Assembly: GCA_016189845.1 (NCBI GenBank)
Contig: JACPRT010000067.1
Coordinates: forward strand, 1-11,485
Origin: Chloroflexota bacterium
Lineage (GTDB): Bacteria > Chloroflexota > Dehalococcoidia > Lucifugimonadales > Lucifugimonadaceae
DNA length: 11,485 nucleotides
Direction of reading: 5' to 3'
In this document: in pieces, positions 6,050 to 11,485 of the stretch
How positions within the stretch are numbered: position 1 is the stretch's first letter
How the letters are laid out: each line of letters starts with the position of its first letter
Position numbers and translations under genes: made by a program
Notes under the pieces: model-generated
What the model was told of the DNA's origin: nothing
The model's input: the letters and a program-made list of their open reading frames with translations, nothing else
Database searches by the model: none

Positions 6050-7237
6050 ATGAAGATCACAGAAATCCGGGCCGTGGCGGTCGACATCGCACCGAAGCCG
6101 CGCACGAAACCGCGGGTGCAGAAGCAGGTTGTGCCCGACCTCGGCGGCCCTATGGCACGGTACCCCGAGCTGCGGCGTGCCGAATGGATGCCCGGGAGAC
6201 GCTGGAAGCGCACGGCATGCCTCGTCACCGCGGAAGACGGGACCTTCGGACTCGGCCTCACGCTCTTCAGCGGGCCGGTCGCCAGCCTGATCAATGATCA
6301 CCTGGCGGAGTTGCTGACCGGCCAGAATCCCATGGCCACGGAAAAACTCTGGGACATGATGCAACGCGCAACGTCCCCGTTCGGCACCGCGGGGCTCGCA
6401 AGCTTCGCAATCAGCGCGGTCGACAACGCGATCTGGGACCTGAAGGGCAAGCTGCTGAAGAAGCCCGTGTACGAGCTCCTGGGCGGACCGCAGAAGCAGA
6501 AGATCTTCTGCTACGCCAGCAACACCGACATCTCGTACGGCACCGAGAACAGCATCGCCTGGTTCCTGGAGCTCGGCTTCAAGGCCGTGAAGCTGTTTTT
6601 GCGCTACGGGCCGGAAGAGGGAGTCGAAGGTCTCCGCAAGAACGAGGAGGTCGTTGCGAAGACTCGCGAACAGATCGGCCCCGACGTTGAGCTGATGGTC
6701 GACGCCTGGATGGGGCTGAACGTCGAGTACGCGGTGCGGCTCGTGGAGGCGTTGAAGCCGTACCAGATCAAGTGGCTCGAAGACTATTTGTTGCCGGAAG
6801 ATACCGACAGCTATTTCAAGCTGCGCCAACGGGTACCGGGACAGATCCTCGCCACTGGCGAGCACTGGTACACGGTCCACCCGTTCGCCTTCGCGGCGTC
6901 GCACGGGCTGGTCGACATCTTCCAGCCCGACGTCCAGTGGGCCGGAGGGATCAGCGCAGGCGTGCGAATAGCTCACCTCGCCGAGGCGCACGGCCTCACG
7001 ATGATCGCCCACGCCGGCATGAACTACCCGTACGGGCAGCACCTGACTTTCGCCATGCCCGCGGTCACGTGGGGCGAACGCTCGGAAGGCGTCTCCCCGC
7101 CCGGCGTGCCTCTGGAAGAGATGGTCGCGCTGCCGGGTACGCCCGCGATCAAAGGCGGCTATCTGGTCCCAAGCGACGCTCCCGGATTCGGCCTGGAAAT
7201 CACGAAGGCATGGCTGGAGGACGGTGCGAACCGATGA
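6050..7237 (+). CDS. L-rhamnonate dehydratase-like enolase-superfamily enzyme
   Basis: 395-residue mandelate racemase/muconate lactonizing superfamily protein. Metal ligands are Asp218 (LMVDAWMG), Glu244 (KWLEDYLLP) and Glu271 (ATGEHW). The acid/base pair is Asp294 (FQPDVQWAGG) and His321 (IAHAGMN), and His272 follows Glu271 as in L-rhamnonate dehydratase (GEHH). Segments such as GPEEGVEGLRKNEEVV and YQIKWLEDYLLPEDTDSYFK parallel RhmD closely, while the KxK motif of mandelate racemase itself is absent, also as in RhmD. The RhmD N-terminal substrate histidine (DDHIATPMSKY) appears replaced in PDLGGPMARY, so the actual acid sugar may differ. Start ATG 6050 has AAGGGGG 5 nt upstream. It is co-directional with the nitrile hydratase genes, 56 bp after them, and could be co-transcribed, although the chemistry is unrelated. 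Confidence 0.88.
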   Translation: MKITEIRAVAVDIAPKPRTKPRVQKQVVPDLGGPMARYPELRRAEWMPGRRWKRTACLVTAEDGTFGLGLTLFSGPVASLINDHLAELLTGQNPMATEKLWDMMQRATSPFGTAGLASFAISAVDNAIWDLKGKLLKKPVYELLGGPQKQKIFCYASNTDISYGTENSIAWFLELGFKAVKLFLRYGPEEGVEGLRKNEEVVAKTREQIGPDVELMVDAWMGLNVEYAVRLVEALKPYQIKWLEDYLLPEDTDSYFKLRQRVPGQILATGEHWYTVHPFAFAASHGLVDIFQPDVQWAGGISAGVRIAHLAEAHGLTMIAHAGMNYPYGQHLTFAMPAVTWGERSEGVSPPGVPLEEMVALPGTPAIKGGYLVPSDAPGFGLEITKAWLEDGANR

Positions 7238-7250
7238 TCGGCTGGAGGGT

Positions 7251-7271
7251 GTGTCTCACGCGTGATACACT
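7251..7271 (+). promoter_or_regulatory. Toxin-antitoxin promoter/operator palindrome
   Basis: GTGTCTCACGCGTGATACAC at 7251-7270 is symmetric in 9 of its 10 base pairs about 7260/7261. It ends 7 bp before the antitoxin ATG and overlaps a plausible -10 box TACACT (7266-7271; 4 of 6). Antitoxins of this class typically repress their own operon by binding such palindromes. From this -10 box transcription would begin at or beside the ATG at 7278. Confidence 0.6.
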
Positions 7272-7277
7272 CGTCAC

Positions 7278-7514
7278 ATGAGCGAGGTCACGGTCCGCGA
7301 ACTCAGGAACCATGGTGGTGATGTGATAGACCGCGTCGCGAAGGGCGAGCGCGTGATCATCACGAGGGCGGGTAAGCCCGTCGCCGAATTGCGGCCGCTT
7401 GCCTCGGCCAGGGTATCCGCGGAGGTCCTGTTGGACCGCTGGCGCAATGTTCCCGTTATTGACCTTGAACGCCTGCGAGAGGATCTCGATAGTGTTGTGA
7501 ACCCCGCGCTGTGA
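7278..7514 (+). CDS. Type II antitoxin, Phd/YefM-like
   Basis: 78-residue antitoxin. The N-terminal DNA-binding Phd/YefM fold is seen in MSEVTVRELRNHGGDVIDRV followed by GERVIITRAGKPVAELRPL (residues 1-42), the standard signature. The C-terminal third (DRWRNVPVIDLERLREDLDS) is the segment expected to wrap the toxin. Start ATG 7278 has no Shine-Dalgarno sequence and lies 7 bp after the palindrome, so translation may be leaderless. Its TGA overlaps the toxin GTG by 4 bp (GTGA), giving translational coupling. It neutralises the PIN toxin downstream and probably represses the shared promoter. Confidence 0.9.
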   Translation: MSEVTVRELRNHGGDVIDRVAKGERVIITRAGKPVAELRPLASARVSAEVLLDRWRNVPVIDLERLREDLDSVVNPAL

Positions 7515-7930
7515 CGACGGGTGAACGCCGCCAGCGCGGGATCCTGGATACGTCAGTCGTGGTGCGCCTGCCGCGCCTTCATGACCCATCGACACTGCCG
7601 GCCGAGGCCCTGATTACTGCCGTAACGTTGGCCGAGTTGTCCGTCGGACCGCTCGTAGCCAGAACCGAAGTCGAACGCGCAGAGCGTCAGGCCGCCCTCC
7701 AGCATGTGGAAGCCAACTTCGATCCCCTGCCGTTCGACGCCGCTGCGGCTCGGGCTTTCGGACGGGTGGCGCCGTCCCTTCGTAGAGCTGGCCGTACGAC
7801 ATCTGCCCGTGCCTATGACGCACTGATCGCAGCGACCGCGCTCGCGAGCGACCTTCCCGTTTACACGTGCAACCCGGATGGCTTCAAGGGGATCGACGGT
7901 CTGGAGGTCATCCCGGTTGCTCTTTCTTGA
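7511..7930 (+). CDS. vapC: VapC-family PIN-domain ribonuclease toxin
   Basis: 139-residue PIN-domain protein. The acidic residues expected at the Mg2+ site are visible: Asp13 (GILDTSVVV), Glu42 (TLAELSVGP), Asp103 (RAYDALIAATA) and the C-terminal TCNPDGFKGI with Asp123. The catalytic set therefore looks complete and the toxin is likely functional. VapC toxins cleave tRNA or rRNA and stop translation when the antitoxin is lost. The start is GTG at 7511 within the 4-bp overlap with the antitoxin, and the reading begins MTTGERRQRGILDTSVV. The gene ends 30 bp before the convergent racemase-like gene. Confidence 0.92.
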   Translation: MTTGERRQRGILDTSVVVRLPRLHDPSTLPAEALITAVTLAELSVGPLVARTEVERAERQAALQHVEANFDPLPFDAAAARAFGRVAPSLRRAGRTTSARAYDALIAATALASDLPVYTCNPDGFKGIDGLEVIPVALS

Positions 7931-7936
7931 TCCGTT

Positions 7937-7950
7937 CGGGCAGTCGCCCG
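7937..7950. terminator. Small hairpin between convergent genes
   Basis: CGGGC (7937-7941) and GCCCG (7946-7950) form a 5-bp GC stem with a 4-nt loop, in the 30 bp between the vapC stop and the stop of the convergent racemase-like gene. There is no T run on either side, so it is at best a weak bidirectional terminator. Confidence 0.3.
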
Positions 7951-7960
7951 CAGCGCCGCC

Positions 7961-9127
7961 CTACTCGTATACGGCCTTGTCGACCGTGTGCGCCTCGATG
8001 TACTTCCAGTCGAGCTCCACGCCCAGCCCCGGCTTCTCCGGCACCGCGACATGCCCGTTCTTGTCGATCGAGTCGATCTGATCACTGTAGCCGTCCGTGT
8101 AGATCGGCGCGGCGAACGTCGCCACCCTCGGGTGGAGCAGCCCCATCTCGTAGTAGTTCGAGTTCCTCGTGGCCGCCATGCAGTGTCGCCGGCTTGGGCC
8201 GGGGCCATGCGGTTCGACGTCGAGGCCAAAACCTTCGGCGGCATGCGAGATCTTCATGACCCCGGTGATGCCGCCGTCGTAGTCCTGATCGATGCGCACG
8301 AGGTCGGTGCCGTCGGCGACGATGAAATCGACGTGCGGCTCGAGACCACGAACGTGCTCCAGCTGGAGGATCGGCGTCTTGATCAGCTCGCGCAGTTTGC
8401 GGTGAGCGAAGGCTGACACCCCGCCGTCCCGGAACGGGTCCTCGTACCAGTAGTAGTTCCAGGCGTCGCACGCCCGGCCCACCTTCCACGCGTCGGCAAA
8501 GGTCTTGTAGGCGCAGAACGGGTCGAGCATGAGGTCCATCTTGCCGGCCATGCGCTTGCCGACTTCCTCGACGACCGCGACCTGCTCTTCGATCGTGGCG
8601 TCCTCCCACGGATGGATCTTGTATGCGCGGTACCCGGCCTCATAGCAGTGCTCTGCGAAGTCCGCGTAGGCTTCCGGTGTACTGAGCCCGCCCTTCTCCC
8701 GGTCGCCGCAGTAGGTCGAGGCGTAACAGGGCATCGTCTTCCGGTATTCACCGAGCAGCTGGTAGATGGGTGCCTCGAAGAACTTTCCGGCGATGTCCCA
8801 GAGCGCCATGTCGATCTGCGACATGCCCATCCGCGCATGCTGGCGGAGCGCCTGCTTCGCGTCGTTGTAGATCGTTTCGCGGGCGAGGGCGCTCTTCCCG
8901 AGGACGGTCTTGATGAACATCGGGACAGCGGAATACTCGGTCTTGCTGCCACCCATGTATTCGCCGACGATGCCTTGATCGGTGAAGACCCGCACGACCA
9001 TCCTGCGCGTATGCAGAGTGCTGCCAGGCTGGTAGATCGGGATATTGATGGTCGGTTCCGCGCCGATGTTCTTGAGGTCGAACGTGAACTCCCGCACTTC
9101 CACTCGGGTGACGACAGGCGGCTTCAT
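7961..9127 (-). CDS. Mandelate racemase/muconate lactonizing enzyme family protein
   Basis: 388-residue enolase-superfamily protein, clearly different from the one at 6050. Metal ligands are Asp202 (LMLDPFCAYK), Glu229 (YWYEDPF) and Glu257 (LQLEHVRG), with an acid/base pair of Asp280 or Asp282 (VRIDQDYDGG) and His307 (DVEPHGPG). The second-strand motif reads YKIHPWEDA, so the usual KxK of mandelate racemases is K170-x-H172; this alters the base on one face. The capping domain includes PTINIPIYQPGSTLHTRRMV, and HARMGMSQIDMALWDIAGK precedes the barrel. The start is ATG 9127 with AAGGAG 10 nt upstream; longer upstream frames lack family sequence. The gene is divergent from the hpt fusion across 54 bp. 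The reaction is probably dehydration or epimerisation of an acid sugar or related carboxylate; the substrate is unknown. Confidence 0.9.
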   Translation of the reverse strand: MKPPVVTRVEVREFTFDLKNIGAEPTINIPIYQPGSTLHTRRMVVRVFTDQGIVGEYMGGSKTEYSAVPMFIKTVLGKSALARETIYNDAKQALRQHARMGMSQIDMALWDIAGKFFEAPIYQLLGEYRKTMPCYASTYCGDREKGGLSTPEAYADFAEHCYEAGYRAYKIHPWEDATIEEQVAVVEEVGKRMAGKMDLMLDPFCAYKTFADAWKVGRACDAWNYYWYEDPFRDGGVSAFAHRKLRELIKTPILQLEHVRGLEPHVDFIVADGTDLVRIDQDYDGGITGVMKISHAAEGFGLDVEPHGPGPSRRHCMAATRNSNYYEMGLLHPRVATFAAPIYTDGYSDQIDSIDKNGHVAVPEKPGLGVELDWKYIEAHTVDKAVYE

Positions 9128-9150
9128 GGGGTATTCGCTCCTTCGGCGGC

Positions 9151-9157
9151 CATAATG
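9151..9157. promoter_or_regulatory. Shared -10 region of divergent promoters
   Basis: CATAAT at 9151-9156 matches the forward -10 consensus at 5 of 6 positions; the opposite strand reads CATTAT (9157-9152), 4 of 6. Forward transcription would start near 9163, just before GGAGG at 9164-9168, which supports ATG 9182 rather than ATG 9155 as the hpt start. Reverse transcription would start near 9145, before the AAGGAG of the racemase-like gene. No convincing -35 box is visible for either direction. Confidence 0.35.
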
Positions 9158-9181
9158 TTCTCTGGAGGCGCGCATTTTCGC

Positions 9182-10117
9182 ATGGCCGGCGAACAGGGAG
9201 AGTCCAGCCGCAGGGAACCCGGGAACGAGCTCGAACAGGAGCCGAAGGCCGTCGGCCCTGGCCCGACGGTGGTCCCGGTGCCCTTCGTTCACCCTAGCGA
9301 GGCCGAATTCGCCCGGATCCTCGACTTCTACGGCGTGCGGTGGGAATACGAGCCGCGATCGTTTGCGCTCCAGAAACAAGGCGATCGCGTGCTGGAGATG
9401 TTCACGCCCGACTTCTACCTGCCGGACCTGGGCCTGTACATCGAACTCACGACACTCCGGCAGAGCCTGGTCACCGAGAAGAATGGCAAGCTGCGCCGGC
9501 TGCGCGAGCTTCACCCGGAAATCAACATCAAGCTGCTCTATCGCAAAGACATTCACCGGCTGCTGGCGCGCTACGGGTTCGGCCCGCTGGTGCAGGCGGG
9601 CGCGCCGGGCCTGCAGAAGGTCCTGCTGTCAGGCGATCAGATACAGAAGCGGGTCTTCGAGCTGGGTTCGAAGATCTCGGAGGACTACCCCGGCCAGAGG
9701 CCGGTGCTCGTTGGCGTCCTGCGCGGCGTCATCTGCTTCATGGCCGATCTGATGCGGCACATCAGCCTGCCCGTTTCGGTCGACTTCATGTCGATCTCGT
9801 ACTACGGACATCAATCGGCGGTGCGGATCACCAAAGACCTTGACCTCGACCTTGCGGGACGGCACGTACTGATGGTCGAAGACATAGTCGATACAGGCAT
9901 GACGCTGAACTACCTGCTTCAGTACCTGTCGAGCAAGGGGCCAGCCAGCCTTGAAGTGTGCGCCCTGCTAGACAAGCGCGCACGCAGGATCGCCGATACG
10001 TCAATCAAGTACGTGGGATTCGAAGTCCCGGACGAGTTCCTGGTCGGGTACGGCCTCGACTACATGGAGGAGTACCGCAACCTGCCGTTCATCGGGATCC
10101 TTCGGCCAAAAAGTTGA
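9182..10117 (+). CDS. hpt: Hypoxanthine phosphoribosyltransferase with N-terminal PD-(D/E)XK-like domain
   Basis: 311 residues, where typical Hpt proteins have about 180. Residues about 140-311 are a complete purine salvage enzyme: VLVGVLRGVICFMADL (diphosphate loop), VDFMSISYYG, the PRPP motif VLMVEDIVDTGMTL (230-242), LLDKRARR, and YVGFEVPDEFLVGYGLDY ending YRNLPFIGIL. The enzyme makes IMP/GMP from hypoxanthine/guanine and PRPP. Residues about 35-133 are an added domain: HPSEAEFARILDFYGVRWEYEP, then FTPDFYLPDLGLYIELTTLR and LVTEKNGKLRRLRELHPEIN. The order Glu40/42, Pro76-Asp77, Glu88-x-Thr90 resembles the PD-(D/E)XK nuclease fold, but the motif Lys is Thr90; Lys100 could stand in. The first ~30 residues are polar and disordered-looking. 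The start at ATG 9182 is favoured by promoter position; GGAGG lies 13 nt upstream, longer than ideal. Confidence 0.9.
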   Translation: MAGEQGESSRREPGNELEQEPKAVGPGPTVVPVPFVHPSEAEFARILDFYGVRWEYEPRSFALQKQGDRVLEMFTPDFYLPDLGLYIELTTLRQSLVTEKNGKLRRLRELHPEINIKLLYRKDIHRLLARYGFGPLVQAGAPGLQKVLLSGDQIQKRVFELGSKISEDYPGQRPVLVGVLRGVICFMADLMRHISLPVSVDFMSISYYGHQSAVRITKDLDLDLAGRHVLMVEDIVDTGMTLNYLLQYLSSKGPASLEVCALLDKRARRIADTSIKYVGFEVPDEFLVGYGLDYMEEYRNLPFIGILRPKS

Positions 10118-10231
10118 CCCCAAGTAACCTTGTTACTCGGTCCTTCGTCGCCGGGTTCTTCGGCCTCGACTTGCGCCTTGGCTTTCGATCCGTTGACTTG
10201 GAACTTTTCCCTTGATTGCTTGGGGCCAACT
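10107..10231 (-). ncRNA. Candidate ~120-nt structured small RNA with closed ends and U5 tract
   Basis: Bases 10112-10129 and 10214-10231 form an 18-bp inverted repeat bounding a 120-bp unit. Read as minus-strand RNA, AGUUGGCCCCAAGCAAUC at the 5' end pairs with GGUUACUUGGGGUCAACU at the 3' end in 17 of 18 positions. Two of these are G-U wobbles that would be mismatches in plus-strand RNA. The 3' arm is followed at once by UUUUU (10112-10108), and a small hairpin GUAAC-AAG-GUUAC lies at its start. An exact TTGACA lies upstream at 10262-10257. Closed ends plus a U tract recall small regulatory RNAs such as 6S RNA, but length and interior do not match any family I recognise. The interior is purine-rich with four AAGG motifs. 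The RNA would run antisense over the last bases of hpt, including its stop codon. The main alternative is a miniature inverted-repeat element (MITE). Confidence 0.4.
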
Positions 10232-10262
10232 CTATAGGACCAGATTCGTGCCGGGCTGTCAA
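10231..10262 (-). promoter_or_regulatory. Possible promoter for the candidate small RNA
   Basis: On the minus strand an exact TTGACA -35 box (10262-10257) is followed by TATAGA at 10236-10231, but the spacer is 20 bp, longer than the usual 16-18. Shifting the -10 to TCCTAT gives 17 bp at the cost of a poorer match. The site lies just after the stop of the glyoxalase-like gene and faces away from it. Confidence 0.35.
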
Positions 10263-10265
10263 GCA

Positions 10266-10886
10266 CTACCTCATTTCGACGGCGCCGCGCACTGCATTGA
10301 TGTGGGCGATGAGCTGAACCGACGAGCCCCGCTCGATCTCCAGTTCGACACCCAGCGCCTCAAGCAGCTTCCGAGTCCCCTCGGGGTCGGGGTGGATCGC
10401 CCTGAGCCGCTCCAGGGTCAGCCCCGCCGGCGCGGTCCGGGATGGGTGGGGAGAATCGCCCCAGTCGATCAGGAAAGGCACGAGCCAGTTGGGGTGGCTC
10501 TCGCCTGCCGCGGTCAACCGCCATTTGAGGACCGTGCCATTCGGCAGCTCCCTGCTGCGTGGCAGGATCTCTCCCGGGTCATAGCCCTGCGCGCGCGCCG
10601 CATAGACGCGTGCTTCAAGGTCCGGGGCCTTCGCGGCCCAGGTGACGATCTTCGGATCCGTCAGGTCGTCGAGGCCGAACGGTAGAATGCCCTGGAAACC
10701 GGGCTGCGCCGGGTCCGGTCCGATGATCTCGAGGTACCGTTCGCCCCCGAGCGACATCAGCGCATTGTGAGTCCCGCGGCCCGGGTGTCTGCCGCCGGGT
10801 GCGGCCCTGACGCCGAGCAGTCGTTCGAGCTCGTGGACGCTCCTGGCCACGTCCCGGGTCCCATACACGACGTGATCGAGCGTCAG
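10266..10886 (-). CDS. Glyoxalase-like (VOC superfamily, Glyoxalase_3-type) protein
   Basis: 206 residues if started at CTG 10886, 200 if started at GTG 10868. The longer start gives MTLDHVVYGTRDVARSVHEL, which restores the first beta strand and the His (His5) normally used for metal binding in this fold. It also overlaps the upstream stop codon by 4 bp (CTGA), a typical coupled start. Other probable ligands are His40 (GRGTHNALM) and Glu53 (ERYLEIIG). The second half includes RELPNGTVLKWRLT and WLVPFLIDWGDSPHPS, characteristic of Glyoxalase_3-like domains. VOC enzymes isomerise, lyse or dioxygenate small substrates; this subfamily is mostly uncharacterised. It is cotranscribed with the HyuA-type gene, suggesting a role in the same catabolic route. 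No ATG is available near the start. Confidence 0.8.
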   Translation of the reverse strand: MTLDHVVYGTRDVARSVHELERLLGVRAAPGGRHPGRGTHNALMSLGGERYLEIIGPDPAQPGFQGILPFGLDDLTDPKIVTWAAKAPDLEARVYAARAQGYDPGEILPRSRELPNGTVLKWRLTAAGESHPNWLVPFLIDWGDSPHPSRTAPAGLTLERLRAIHPDPEGTRKLLEALGVELEIERGSSVQLIAHINAVRGAVEMR

Positions 10887-11485
10887 AGTCGGATGTCCAG
10901 CCAGCCTTCTGGCATCACCGACAGCCGCTCGCCGTCCCTTATCAATACCGTCGTCATGTCCGACTCCACGATCGCCGCACCGTCGATCACCTGGCCGGGC
11001 GTCAGCGTGTCCATCGCGTACACGGAGACCTCCCGCCAGCCGCCCAGATAGGCACGCCTGCGTCTTACTGGAGCGCGTGATCGGTGTCTTGCGACCGCCA
11101 GACCTTTTCTGACCGGGCGCTCGGAGAGAAAGCCAACGACCGCTACGCGCACGTTGACGATGACCACGTCCTGCCCGGGGGCGCTGTAGGCGTAGAGCTC
11201 GTCGTGGCGGCGATGAAAACGCTCCACGACCTCGTCGATGAGTTTGCGCGACCCGAGTTCGAGTCCTTCCAGGTCCACCTGGATCTCGAAAATCTGTTCG
11301 CCGTATCGCATGTCGAGTGAACGCCTGACTTCGATCGGGCCGTCGAAGCTGGCCAGCCGCTCCCTGCCCCGCGTCTCCAGCTCCCTCAGATGCCGTCGCA
11401 GGCGGCCAGCTGTCATCGCGCCCGCGTCGCTGACGTGCGAACGCACGAGTTCATATCGCAGGTCGGTCCCAAGCATGCCCCAGGC
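10883..11485 (-). CDS. hyuA: Hydantoinase/oxoprolinase subunit A (HyuA-type), 5' end outside window
   Basis: C-terminal ~200 residues of a protein of the N-methylhydantoinase A/5-oxoprolinase family, normally about 680-700 residues; the ATP-binding N-terminal domains lie beyond the window. The frame is open from the window edge (AWGMLGTDLRYELVRS). Family features are LDMRYGEQIFEIQVDLEGLE, then the helix FHRRHDELYAYS, the strand VVIVNVRVAVVG, and the C-terminal GQVIDGAAIVESDMTTVLI followed by GWLDIRL. In the family the subunit phosphorylates and opens a cyclic amide (hydantoin, 5-oxoproline or similar) in an ATP-dependent manner with HyuB, or forms an acetone-carboxylase-like complex. No HyuB is within view. 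The TGA overlaps the start of the glyoxalase-like gene by 4 bp. Confidence 0.9.
   Translation of the reverse strand, partial: AWGMLGTDLRYELVRSHVSDAGAMTAGRLRRHLRELETRGRERLASFDGPIEVRRSLDMRYGEQIFEIQVDLEGLELGSRKLIDEVVERFHRRHDELYAYSAPGQDVVIVNVRVAVVGFLSERPVRKGLAVARHRSRAPVRRRRAYLGGWREVSVYAMDTLTPGQVIDGAAIVESDMTTVLIRDGERLSVMPEGWLDIRL

Noticed and set aside
5990..7042. 350-codon minus-strand frame over the rhamnonate dehydratase-like gene
   Set aside because: Shadow of the plus-strand gene, which has all catalytic residues; the minus frame has no family features.
8612..9181. 190-residue N-terminal extension of the hpt fusion
   Set aside because: It is antisense to the second racemase-like gene and precedes the -10 box at 9151-9156; only residues from 9182 on look like a designed protein.
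9128..9556. 143-residue N-terminal extension of the second racemase-like protein
   Set aside because: Antisense to the hpt N-terminal domain; AAGGAG before ATG 9127 and the family N terminus fix the start.
10107..10231. 5S rRNA or SRP RNA identity for the 120-nt unit
   Set aside because: Length and end pairing recall 5S rRNA, but its conserved interior (the CCGAACTCAGAAGTGAAAC region) is missing, and the SRP RNA tetraloop and asymmetric-loop motif is not seen.
10060..10266. Small basic or acidic minus-strand peptides across the 120-bp inverted-repeat unit
   Set aside because: All three frames are open for a stretch but none has a ribosome binding site with a start codon, and third-position GC is not consistently high. 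A structured RNA or a MITE explains the sequence better.

Overview
The window is high-GC bacterial DNA with densely packed genes, strong G/C preference at third codon positions, GTG and probably CTG start codons, and GGAGG-type ribosome binding sites. Two enolase-superfamily enzymes, a D-2-hydroxyacid dehydrogenase, a D-aminoacylase-like amidohydrolase, a HyuA-type protein, a cobalt-type nitrile hydratase and a VapBC pair together suggest a free-living heterotroph, probably from soil or water. Chloroflexota or a deep actinobacterial-type lineage would fit, but no phylogenetic marker is present and this placement is a weak inference.

Layout. Left end (1-2281): the 3' part of a NarL/LuxR-type response regulator (+), a 41-codon fragment that looks like the tail of a decayed gene (-), and a complete D-aminoacylase/amidohydrolase (-). 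Accessory gap (2282-2648): three 16-bp direct repeats spaced exactly 32 bp, then a 37-residue single-span membrane miniprotein with its own ribosome binding site and a terminator-like hairpin. Then a D-2-hydroxyacid dehydrogenase (-), transcribed divergently from a nitrile hydratase cluster (+, 3793-5993): beta subunit, alpha subunit with the cobalt-type CTLCSC claw, and a protein fusing a thioredoxin-like [2Fe-2S] ferredoxin domain to a nitrile hydratase accessory (NhlE/P14K-type) domain. An L-rhamnonate dehydratase-like enzyme follows 56 bp later on the same strand.

Middle and right (7251-11485): a VapBC-type toxin-antitoxin pair whose start codon lies 7 bp after a near-perfect 20-bp palindrome and may be leaderless; a second mandelate racemase-like enzyme (-); divergent from it a 311-residue hypoxanthine phosphoribosyltransferase with an extra N-terminal domain resembling the PD-(D/E)XK nuclease fold; a 120-bp inverted-repeat unit that reads like a small structured RNA gene on the minus strand, with an exact TTGACA upstream and a U5 tract at its end; a glyoxalase-like (VOC) protein; and the 3' part of a hydantoinase/oxoprolinase A gene, translationally coupled to the VOC gene.

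How the genes work together. The clear functional unit is nitrile hydratase plus its maturation protein, converting nitriles to amides; no amidase is present in the window to take the amide further. The rest looks like a catabolic neighbourhood for hydroxy acids, sugar acids, N-acyl-D-amino acids and cyclic amides. The most unusual items are the ferredoxin-accessory fusion, the nuclease-like/HPRT fusion, the candidate small RNA at 10107-10231 and the miniprotein locus with its 32-bp-spaced repeats.
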